From: Plasmodium malariae
Taxonomy: Eukaryota > Apicomplexa > Aconoidasida > Haemosporida > Plasmodiidae
Reading direction: 5' to 3'
DNA length: 64,000 nucleotides
Assembly: GCF_900090045.1 (NCBI RefSeq)
Contig: NC_041781.1
Coordinates: 569,501-633,500, forward strand
This document shows, piece after piece, positions 36,223 to 46,598 of this stretch. The notes beneath the pieces are model-generated. The model ran no database searches. It was given only the letters and a program-made list of their open reading frames with translations, and was not told the origin of the DNA. A program made the translations under genes and the position numbers. Each line of letters opens with the position of its first letter. The stretch's first letter is position 1.

Positions 36223-37064
36223 TTAAGTGTGCATTATTACGGATGGGGCGATAGATGGAATATAATAATAGTTATCATAGTCTATATACACATAGGAATA
36301 ATTTGTGTGTATTTTAAAAAAATTAAGAAAATTTATGTACATATTCTCTTTTTGGACTAAGGCTATTTCAATATATTTTTCCAATTTCTTAATATTATTC
36401 TTTTGAAGAAAAAAAAAAAAATAACAAACATTTAACTTTTTTGTTTTTGTGTTATTTAAATCTAATGAATTTTTTTTTGTTATTTTTTCAAATTTGTGAA
36501 AAAGTTCATAAATTATTCTTAAATCTTTTAATTTAAAATATTTTAAAAATACCTTTTTATTCTCCTTATACAGTAAAATGTTATAACATAAACTAAAAAA
36601 TAATAGCTCTTCATTTAATTTGTATGTTTGTATATTTACACTTTTTTTGCAATAACATTTGACACATTTTAAAAATGTTTTTATATATATTTTATGTATT
36701 CCCTCATTCAGAAGAAAAGGAGGAAAAAATAGTATTCCATAATTATTCGGTAAAGTAGTGTTCGTATAAAATGTCTGTTCGTTTATTATTTCGTTTATGT
36801 GTTTGTAAAGTCGAAGATAAAATGTATCATTGCATTTGTAGCAAAAGGAGTACTGTAACAACAGTATAGTTGTCTTCAAAGAATAATTTTTTTTGTTTCT
36901 TTTAAAATTATCATTAATTAAGTTAAAAATTGTTTTATTTCTTACGTTCATTTGGTTTAAAACGTTCAGCATGATGTACACATGTTCGTTATTTATTAGT
37001 TCCGTTTGTTGCTGCTGTTGTTGTTGCTGTTGTTGCTGCTGTTGTTGCTGCTGTTGTTGTTGCT

Positions 37065-37098
<34 letters not shown>

Positions 37099-38999
37099 CT
37101 GCTGTTGTTGTTGTTGTTGTTGTTGCTGCTGCTGTTGTTGCTTCTGCTGTTGTTGTTGTTGCTGCTGCTGCTGTTGTTCTTGCTGTTGTTCTTCTTGTTC
37201 TTCTTTTTCTTTTTCTTCTTGTTCTTCTTCTTCTTTTACTTTTTCTCTTTTTACCGCCGTTTTTCCCCCCCCCTTTTTGCCATCTTCTTGTAGCATGTAG
37301 ACTATGTAATTATTCAAAAATTCTCTGCACTGATTAAAATAGTGTCTGTAATAATTTATGCCATTCGCGTATATATATATGAGCACTTTTATATTATCAG
37401 AGCAAAAAAAATTACAGTTATATAACTTCATCTTATTTATGTTAATAGAATCCTTATTTTTTATGATGCTTTCAATACTGTCTACACGTATGTTACAATC
37501 TACTTCTCTACTCATATGGAGTTGAAAATTGGAGTAAAATGTATACACGAGTCTGCAATTTTTCCAAATATTATCAATGAAATTACATCGATCTCTTAAT
37601 TTAGCTATTTTTCTATTTAAAAAAATTGAATTATAATTGTTAATAAAGCTGTACACGTACACGTTACAGTTGTAAATGTTAAATAAATTACCATAGCTTA
37701 TGCTCCTGAAACATTTATTGTTCTCCTCCAAATTAGAGCTATTTTTATTATGCAAAAAATAAGAGCTACAATTAAGAAAGGAATTCAAACAAGTATCACT
37801 GTTATTGTTATATTCCTCTTTCTCACTGTAGCAAACTACTGTATTCCCATATTTTTCGCTTTTCTGTTCATACCCCAGTTTGTCTTCTTTATATGCTTTA
37901 TCCGTAGTTACATGACCAGCATTTTTCCCTTTTAATTTACAACATAATAATATTTTTTTTTTGGAGTTTTCAATTCTTATTTCTCGTTTTTTCTCTTTAT
38001 TTGCAAAAAATTCACATATTTTATTTAAAAAATTCTTAAAAAAAAAACTATTTATGTAATAGAAATTAAAAATAATATTTGTTACGTCCGTATCTTCGCA
38101 TTTGTCCAAATCGTTAAAAATTCGTTTAAGAAATTTATTATGTAATTTAACACTTATATTCTCTCTACATAAATAGCTATACAGGATGCATAGATTTTTG
38201 GTTTGTTTAAAATTGTCCAAATAATTTGTACTTCGCTCAATTATCTGTCTTAATATTTTTTCATTTACATTATTTTTTTCTAAACTTTTTCCTCCTGAGT
38301 ATAATTTACAATTAACTGTGCATTTTAAAAAACTCAAAACGGTAGAAAGGTCGTCTTCATCAAAATTGTCTATGTTTTCTTCAACAATACAACTTATGTA
38401 TTTAATTGTGCTTTGTTCAAGAACAAATGTTTTACATCCTTTTTTGCACTTTATGTACAACAGCATTAAAAGACATAGATCTCTTTTGTTCGTTTCAACG
38501 AATCTTATCTCGGAAATGTCTCTGAATATTTTTTTTGCAAAAGTTATTAACAAGTCATCTATAAAACAGCCAACATGATTTTACATAAGAAAAAAAAAAA
38601 AAAAATTACGTATGGTACAGCCATGCATGTACATATTTATATATATGTATATATTTATATATATGTATATATTTATATATATGTATGTATTTATATATGT
38701 GTGTGTGTGTGTTTGCACCCATGTTTAGCTAGCTAATGTGTGTGCGAAAGATATGTTCCCTCTTAATAAGTGGAAGAACACAAACAGGAAAAGGAAACGA
38801 ATGCGTATGTATTCTTTTTGTCCTTTTTCCGAACTTTACCATTTTTAATGAAATTATTACACAAGAGAAGATACAGTCCTTTGGAAAAATTAATTAAATC
38901 AATATAATCTTTTTTCTTTATATGGTAATAGAAGTTATTCAAACTTTTTACTTTTGTACATTTATATATGTATGGAACATACGGAGAAATTTTAATCAT
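36223..38999 (-). CDS. Unknown protein with a long polyglutamine tract, two exons
   Basis: Exon 1 38840-38999 (MIKISPYVPYIYKCTKVKSL) and exon 2 36223-38558, joined in phase 1 across a 281-base intron (GTAAAG..TTTATAG), 831 residues. The N-terminal 200 residues are helical with a repetitive character (DDLSTVLSFLKCTV; TDVTNIIFNFYYIN). This loosely recalls the heptatricopeptide/FASTK-like repeats of apicomplexan organellar RNA-binding proteins, but no RAP domain is visible and I do not assign that family. A Glu/Gln-rich segment and about 60 glutamines split the protein. The C-terminal half resumes helical sequence. Exon 2 has no ATG at its start, which supports the spliced model. Confidence 0.7.
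37006..37200 (-). repeat. CAG/CAA polyglutamine tract
   Basis: About 60 glutamine codons, mixed CAA and CAG with a single Lys interruption, preceded by an E-E-Q-E-K-E-K segment. Codon mixing suggests it is older and more stable than a pure CAG array. The opposite strand shows open poly-Cys and poly-Leu frames as a by-product. Confidence 0.95.
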
Positions 39000-39506
39000 G
39001 TTACTTCTGCGGTGAAAGCACTGCTCATAGGAAGCAAACAGGGGAAAAAAAAAATTAAAATTAACAGATTATCATATTAACAAGTTAACAAATTAGCGAG
39101 TTAACAAATTAGCGAGTTAACAAATTAGCGAGCTAACAAATTAGCAAGTTAACAAATTAGCGAGTTAACAAATTAGCGAGTTAACAAATTAGCGAGTTAA
39201 CAAATTAGCAAGTTAACAAATTAGCAAGTTAACAAATTAGCGAGTTAACAAATTAGCGAGTTAACAAATTAATGAGTAAACAAATTAACGAGTAAACAAC
39301 ATCAAACACGTTCAAAATGGCTTATGCTTCTTCTCCATTTCATAAAATATAACAGATATCATGCTTTCTTCTTTTACGCGACATGTGCTGTAAAATTTTA
39401 TCATCACATTGGGCCGTTTAAATAAAAGCAATAAGAGATGCACACATATAAATACTTGTATATATCTCTTGAATAATAATAAAAAAAAAAATTAAAACAA
39501 ATAGAT
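39000..39506. other. Intergenic region with a 16-base minisatellite
   Basis: Upstream flank of the polyglutamine gene. The main content is the 39075-39290 repeat described separately; the rest is A/T-rich without coding character. Confidence 0.6.
39075..39290. repeat. 16-base minisatellite AACAAATTAGCGAGTT
   Basis: About thirteen tandem copies of AACAAATTAGCGAGTT vary at two positions (GCGAG/GCAAG, AGTT/AGCT). Each copy contains the near-palindrome AACTCGCTAATTTG on the other strand. It lies upstream of the polyglutamine gene start. Confidence 0.9.
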
Positions 39507-39590
39507 CTAATTTTTAACTGTAGCTTTTTCTTCATTCACAACAAAAAAATACGTGCACTTCGTTCTATAACTTCTGTCACATGACCGAAA

Positions 39591-39631
<41 letters not shown>

Positions 39632-40401
39632 TATACATATGTATGTGTGAAATACGAAATTGCATTATTTTTCCCAAACGAGAGCACAAATTCAAGTTGC
39701 TCATATAACTGTTAATAGTATGTAGCATTTATTTTTTTCACAAATAACAGAACTCCCATATATCCACTTTTTATTTATTCATCGTGCTTTAAAATTGTGT
39801 TCCAGTTTTAAGCAAACGTATATACATGCGCATGTGTATAAATTTGCAATATATAAACCTTTTTGAGAGTAATAATGTTTTTATTTTTTCGACATACATT
39901 TTTTTACAACTTCTCAAATTTTCAAAGCAAAAATTATTCTTAACAAAAAATTAGTAAGTTTATAATGAAATACAATAAATTGCAAACTATAAATAAATGG
40001 AGAGAGAATCATGTAGCTTTTTTATGGCTTAATATTTTTTTTAGAAGCATTTTAAAATTTTTGCGCACGCAAAAAATAAATTGCCCGCATAATAGTATAC
40101 TCGTATATATATATATATATATATATATATGTAGCAAATGTCAAGATAATGTAGACCTATTGAAATGTTTCCTTTCTTTTCTTTAATTTTGTTTCTCTTG
40201 TAGCAGTGCACACTCTTGCTGAAAAAAACTGTAGAAGAGAAAAAAAAAAGAAAAAAAGATTTTATTTTAAATGTAATAACGAGGTCCTATTTTTATCCGC
40301 ACATATGTATGAATGCATTTATATATATATTATAATCCTGAAACTTTAACAATGCTCCATATGCTTTAGGACTTACCGTTTTTGAAAAATATTTAAACAT
40401 G
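39507..40401 (-). CDS. Fragments of a small multi-exon gene (incomplete model)
   Basis: The last two exons are well defined. 39656-39708 (LYEQLEFVLSFGKNNAI) ends at GTATTT and joins in phase 2 to 39507-39573 (SYRTKCTYFFVVNEEKATVKN, then stop). A likely first exon is MFKYFSKT at 40378-40401 with the ideal donor GTAAGT. The exons between are not resolved; coding-like scraps occur at 40160-40240 and 40030-40120, but phases do not close. The basic, aromatic start could be a mitochondrial presequence, which is inference only. Function unknown. Confidence 0.4.
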
Positions 40402-40409
40402 TTTATTTT

Positions 40410-43169
40410 TTATTGACGATACATTTTACATTCCTTCGCGGCTTTTCTTAGTTGATCATAAAACAAATGGTTTTTGCGAAGCTCATTATTAAATTCTTCG
40501 TTAAACTCAAAATTTTTGCATGCCTTAGCAAAGTGGGATATACAGCTTTTTATAAAAACTCTGCAAATATATGAAAAAGGTGTTAAGCAATAGTGTATGT
40601 GTATATGTATATGCATATTTTTACATATCTATGTGAGCACATTTTGAGTTGATTAAATGCAGATACTTTTGATGTTTTAAAAAGCTGCATGAACGTGTTC
40701 ATTACTTTGTTAAAAAGGAAATAAAAATTTCATTCAGGTTTGTGTTTGGAGATATTTCCACGTAACACTTCACAAAAGTTTCTTCAAAATTTTTTGGAGA
40801 AATAAATGCATGAACAGTCATATCAATTTCCATACAACTGTCCGTCTCAAAAATGAAATTCTTCTAAAGCAAAAAAAAAAAAAAAATAAATAAAATAAAT
40901 GAGAACAAAACAGAACGAATTAAATAAAATTAATGCCATATAGTGTAAAGCAATACGACATAAAGCAATATACGAGATACCATAATTCGTTTATTATGTA
41001 GATGTGATATACATATGTGCACACGCGATGAAAAAGGCGAAATAAACTCAATGGACAAATATTTCCATTAAGACTTATGCTTTAAGTATACAGTATTTTC
41101 CGAGCTTTTAGGAAAGTTGGAGGCATATAAAAATATTCCTTTTGAAAATTGAAAATCTTCGCATATCCATACATCCATTAGTAAATACCTGCACGGGCAA
41201 GAACAACGACCAGAAGGTACAAAAAAAGTAATAAAGCAATAAAAAGGGAAATAAATAAATAAATAAATACAGAAAGAAATAAAAAAATAAAATAAATTAA
41301 AAATGAGAAAAATAAATAAATAAGAAATAAAATAAATTAATAATGAAAAAAATAAATTAAACTAAAAATGAAAAAAATGAGTTTAAAATGAAAAAATAAC
41401 AAATTTTTAATTTACAGTTCAACACTTGCAATTTGCAAAAAATATGAACAAGCAAGGAAGAAAGACTAGTTTATATTAACAGCATTTGGGATTATAATAA
41501 CCTGTCTCTGACAATCCAGGGCATGGCTATTTTAGTAAACACTATTTTATCAACGATACCTCTTTCCTTTAAAGTTTTACACTCGCTAATTCCGAATCTG
41601 CATTTTGTAAAAATGGTAATATTAAATGTGCATGGGGTAAAATAAATAGTTGCACACATGTGTCAATATATTCGTACATGCAGGAGCATGTATATATGTA
41701 CGTGTAGCTAACATTGTGTATATATACATGTGTGCTGCATTTGTATTTGTGTGCTCGTTACTACATAATATAAATTAAGGGACGCACTTAAAGGGGAACG
41801 AATAAAAGGGGATCCAAGATTTAAAGAATTCACTCTCAATCAGAGTAGCAATAACGTATATGAAATTTGAAGGGATCAATAAATTTATATAAAAATAGAT
41901 AACTGTATTTATATCACTTTTTTCCTCATTTCCGCCTATTACGTCATTATTTTCTGGGATTGCAACTTTGGGACTTGCTTTCGTGTCGTAATGTACAAAT
42001 GTATTTTTATCATCGTTTTGACCGCCATCTCGACTGCCATCTTGATTGCCATCTTTACTGTTATCTGGATCTCTATTCTGATTGCCATTTTTATTCATCT
42101 TATTGCTATAATCCCCCTGATCTTTTTTCTCTTCATCGAACTCCTGTTCCCTCGCAGCACGTTTCCCACCCTTTTGAGGGTTCTCTTTATCATTTCTTAT
42201 TTTTTTCTCAACGGCATTTTTGGAAATAATTTTTTTGAATACATTAAATTCTTTTTTTGTTACGAAATAAAAAACCTCATTATCTTCATCTTCATAAGCT
42301 AAATGAAAATGACCAAAGTCGATATACTTATTTGCAATACATTTTTCAGACGTATTTTTTTTTTTACTTTCCTTTTTTAATATGTGATTGTTTTTCTTTT
42401 TTTTTTTTTCTTTTCTTTTTTTCTTCTTTTTCTGATTTAATATCTTCTTATTTTCACTTTCATTTAATGCTTCTCTATTACTGTCACTGTTATTGTCATT
42501 CCCATTATCACTTCCATTTGCATTCCCATTGTCACAACTACTACAGTTGCTCTTCCTCCTGCTACTGCTGCTACTCATTGACATGTACCTTTCAGAATTT
42601 TTTTCGTCGGATAATGTATCAACGAAAAACGAGTTATTACTTTTAAACTCTATGGAATATCTCTTAGAATTACACTCTAAGCTATTCCTTTTATTCTGTT
42701 CACTCAACCAATATAAGTATTTCATAAAGCACAACTTGCCATTTACATCTACTAAATCAATTACATAATCGAAAACGAAATTTTTGTATACCCTTTTAGA
42801 AATAATAGAATAGTTCACAAAGTCATTACTCGTTTCATTTATCTCTAAATTAAATATGATTTCTACTTTTTTTATAATTTTATATCTATACAATATTTCA
42901 CTCACAAATACATTTTCTATAAATTTCTTTACATTATTCTCTTTGCAATATTTTTTCATAAACACGTCTCTTATACTATGATAAGCCTGTCTAACTTTTA
43001 ACTTATTGAAATAATTTATACCTTCTAATATATCATTATATAACTGGGAAATGTATTCATGTTTTTCTATTGTACTAATTTCTTTTTGTAATATACTCTT
43101 AGCAAATAGTATGTCATACTTCGCCTTTACCAATTTTTCTTTTTTATTATTATAATTATTATTATTATA

Positions 43170-43202
<33 letters not shown>

Positions 43203-44323
43203 TTTTATTTTTTTTTTTTTTTTCTATTATTATTAGTTTTCTTTTTTTTCTTTTTTTCCTTTTCTCAATCTTTTTTATTTTATTTTCATATATTATAAAA
43301 TTTACGTAAGTATTATGTAAAGGGTTGTCTTTTTTATTTTGATCTCTCAAATTTTCTTCTTCCAACATGGTAAACTCATTCAAATAATTCGATTGTTCAT
43401 TGATGTTATCTTGCATCTTATTGCTTCTTAATGTGCAATGTGCACTTCTTTTCTGATTTCCTTTTTCATTATCCCCAGATATTTCTTCTCCCTTCTCTTC
43501 TAATATAATATTATCAGAAGGTGAAAAATCATCGTTTTTATTTAAATTATAACTTTTATTACCTAACCTGTTCAGCCCATTTTGTTCTACATATTTGGGA
43601 AATAATATTTTAATACTGTGAAATATGTGTGATTTTTTCGACAGCAAAATGTTTCTCATATTCCTCTTCCCCCAATAAGGAGAATTTTGTTTATTTGTTA
43701 CATCTGCTAAATAGTCCTTGCTTATACATGCATTGTTATGCATCGAATCGTCGTACGGTGTATTGGCATTGATCAGATCATCATTCGACCAATTCCTCCT
43801 TGACATATGGGCACTTGACAAACTATCACTAGAGAAATTACCACTTGAGAAATTGCCCCTTGAGAAATCGTCGTTCGATAAGTTGTTCTTTTTTTCTCCT
43901 TCCATCCTCTTCGAATTATGACCGCAGTCATATTCAATCATATCATGCGTCGTATCATCCCATCTTTTCCTACCACTGCTGAAATTATTATTATTGTAAT
44001 TATTGTCATTATAATTATTGATATGTTTATATTCTTCCTTTAAGTTGTCATTTAATATATTCAAATAGCTTTTCGCGCTAGTATTAGTACAATTAAAATT
44101 TCCCTCCCATTTTGTATCCTCTTCTTCATTTATTTTAATAATGTTATTCCTTTTGATTTTTTCGACATGACTGTCTAAATCAGTGCTATCAGAGGAATAG
44201 CACGAGTTATCATTAAGTATACTGAAAACTTCTATTTCTACATTGTCATTTATTTTGCATTCTTCTTTTATTTTTTCGTTCTCTTTTCCCTTATATTTTT
44301 TTATTAAATATGATAGTTTTGGC

Positions 44324-44325
<2 letters not shown>
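40410..44325 (-). CDS. START-like lipid-binding domain protein, six exons
   Basis: Exons: 43306-44325, 41788-43223, 41502-41597, 41092-41188, 40706-40863 and 40410-40560, 985 residues, all phases consistent. Exon 1 is a low-complexity Asn/Ser/Asp-rich N-terminus beginning MPKLSYLIKKYKGKENEKIK. Exon 2 has no usable ATG near its start and an in-frame TAG at 43224-43226. That TAG serves as acceptor for an 82-base intron (donor GTAAAT). The C-terminal third reads like a START fold: FFKSWIPFYSFPFK, ISECKTLKERGIVDKIVF, MPWIVRDRYLLMDVWICED, then FISPKNFEETFVKCYVEISP and a C-terminal helix FIKSCISHFAKACKNF. START domains bind sterols or phospholipids. The exact subfamily and ligand are not recognisable. 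The join between exons 1 and 2 is the least certain; they could be two genes. Confidence 0.62.
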
Positions 44326-44359
<34 letters not shown>

Positions 44360-44964
44360 AGAAATGTTAATCTTATTAAAGATGTTGTTTATGCAAAAGG
44401 GGGAAAGGATAAGATGAATGGCTTACGATCAATACGTATGATAGGTGTACACATGGGCTCACATAAGCACACAGACAAGAACATGAAAATATATACACAT
44501 TAATACACGAATAAATGTACACGTGCAAACATACACGCGCATACGTGCACCTATTCCTATATGTTTACACGCGTTAGCGTGATAAGTACCCCAGAAGAGA
44601 GAAAATAAATTTGTATATTATATAAATGGCACTTACTTTTTTTTTTTTTTGCAGTCTATCTTAACCCCCCTTGTTTATTTTTTCATGTGTACATTAAGTT
44701 TTTATATTTTTGAAAAAGAGTTGGTTGGATGTGGAAAAAAAAAAATATTCTTTTTTCTTTTTTCTTTTTTCTTTTTTCTTTTTTCTTTTTTTTTTTTTTT
44801 CTTCTTTTCTTCTTTTGATAATGCAGAAAGGGTTAAAAAAAAAAGATTAACTAATCTGCCGTTGTTATTTTTTGCGTAAAAATTGGGAAGAACATTTGAC
44901 TTTTATTTAAAGACTAGCACGTGGTGTGTGTCCATGACAGTACTGGGAAAAACCGAAAAAAAAG

Positions 44965-45135
44965 AAACATACATATATATGTGTATACGCATACATATAT
45001 ATGTGTATACGCATACATATATATGTGTGTACGCATACATATACATGTGTATATGCATACATATACATGTGTATAAGCATACATATATATGTGCATAAGC
45101 ATACATGCATATGTGTATAAACATACACATATATG
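44965..45135. repeat. 20-base minisatellite CATACATATATATGTGTATA
   Basis: About eight copies of a 20-base unit of CATACATATATATGTGTATA form, with small substitutions (TATACG / TATGCA / TAAGCA). The self-complementary core keeps frames open on both strands. Confidence 0.85.
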
Positions 45136-46132
45136 TTTATGTATGTATATAAATAATCATGTACATTATGTACGTACATGAGATGAACTCATTTTGCACT
45201 TAAGGATTTGGGAAAATTACAACTTCATATATCAGCTCAATTCATCAATGGTTTAAGTTTACTGTGCATTTTATCATCATGCCACTTGAACAGCGTTTTG
45301 TATGAAAATGCTTTATTTAAAATTATAGTACGCTACAATTATGTGTAACACAAATTTTTGTTTTAATATATATTTTTTTTGTTTATTTTATCTCACTATA
45401 TTGTACTACATTATACTATGCAGTACAGTACAGTATTTTTTTTTTTTTTTTTTTTTTTTTCCGTCCCTCCACTACTCTAATTTGTAATCTACTTTGTTTG
45501 CATACGTATACAAAAATTAGAACGTAGTTAAGTGTTAATTGTTAAGTGTTAAGTGTTAAGAGTTAAGAGTTAAGAAATAACATGTACTTAAAATTCTCAA
45601 TAATAGCGCATATTCATTTGCTGAATAGACTTACGCTTGCGTATATTTCCTTTTTTGACTAGGGCTTTTATATAAGTTGAAGACTTAAATTGCGGAAAAA
45701 AAAAAGGAAAAAACGAAAAAAGCCTCATTTGATTATTTCCGTACTTACAGTTACACACATAAATATATGTTTGTACATATGTATGTGTGAGTGTATTTAT
45801 TTTTTTTTTTTTTTTTTTTGTTCCTATCTGTGCTCTTGCGCATCACTGCATTTTTCCCAACTTCCATTTCATAAAGCCGCATTACGAATAAAACGTATAC
45901 AACTTTTTTATCGTGGGGAATAGAAAAAAAAGAAATAATTTTATGTCTTTTTGTAATTTCTATTGATGAGAAAAAAATTAACAGCAGTCATCGACAAAAA
46001 AGTTAGCCTAGGGGAGAATTAAAAATAAAAAGGTCTACAGGGGTATAACGTACTGACCGGGAGCGGGGGGAAGCAAAAATAAAACAAAAGAGAGTAAAAT
46101 AAAAGAAAGATAAAATATAGGAGGATTTTATG

Positions 46133-46480
46133 TATGCTGATTATATATATTCGGATTTAATGTTTGCAGATTTTATATATACCGATTATATATATTCGGA
46201 TTTAATGTTTGCAGATTTTATGTATGCTGATTATATATATTCGGATTTAATGTTTGCAGATTTTATATATTTATATATTCGGATTTAATGTTTGCAGATT
46301 TTATATATATTCGGATTTAATGTTTGCAGATTTATATATAGTTATCGGATTTAATGTTTGCAGATTTTATGTATGCTGATTATATATATTCGGATTTAAT
46401 GTTTGCAGATTTTATATATACCGATTATATATATTCGGATTTAATGTTTGCAGATTTTATATATACGAATTTTATATATG
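46133..46480. repeat. Compound repeat TTCGGATTTAATGTTTGCAG
   Basis: Eight copies of the core TTCGGATTTAATGTTTGCAG are spaced by variable spacers (ATTTTATGTATGCTGATTAT, ATTTTATATATACCGATTAT and shorter forms). The core is more conserved than the spacers, and the array ends about 120 bases before the ATG at 46599. Confidence 0.85.
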
Positions 46481-46598
46481 CGGTTATAATATAGGAAGAT
46501 AAAAAAGAAAACACAGCGTTAGCGTTACAGTTGAGCCAAAGGAAAAAGACATCCTGAAAAGTATCTCCTGTAAGGGGAAATTACTCGTCGGTTTTAAG

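Larger units (their letters stand above)
44326..46598. other. Divergent intergenic region, START-like / multi-TM gene
   Basis: About 2.3 kb. Contents: poly-T at 44331-44355, a GC-richer island with splice-like signals at 44380-44880 (see findings), (CATACATATATATGTGTATA)n at 44965-45135, poly-T near 45437-45460, and a compound repeat at 46133-46480 just before the start of the plus-strand gene. Confidence 0.6.

Noticed and set aside
36893..37300. Plus-strand poly-Cys and poly-Leu ORFs
   Set aside because: They are the reverse complement of the polyglutamine tract in the minus-strand gene.
39965..40186. Plus-strand ORF MKYNKLQTINKWREN
   Set aside because: No partner exons or family motif. 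It overlaps the interval where the minus-strand small gene must have exons.
44883..45179. Overlapping Tyr/Ile/His/Met ORFs on both strands
   Set aside because: They come entirely from the 20-base CATA/TATG minisatellite.
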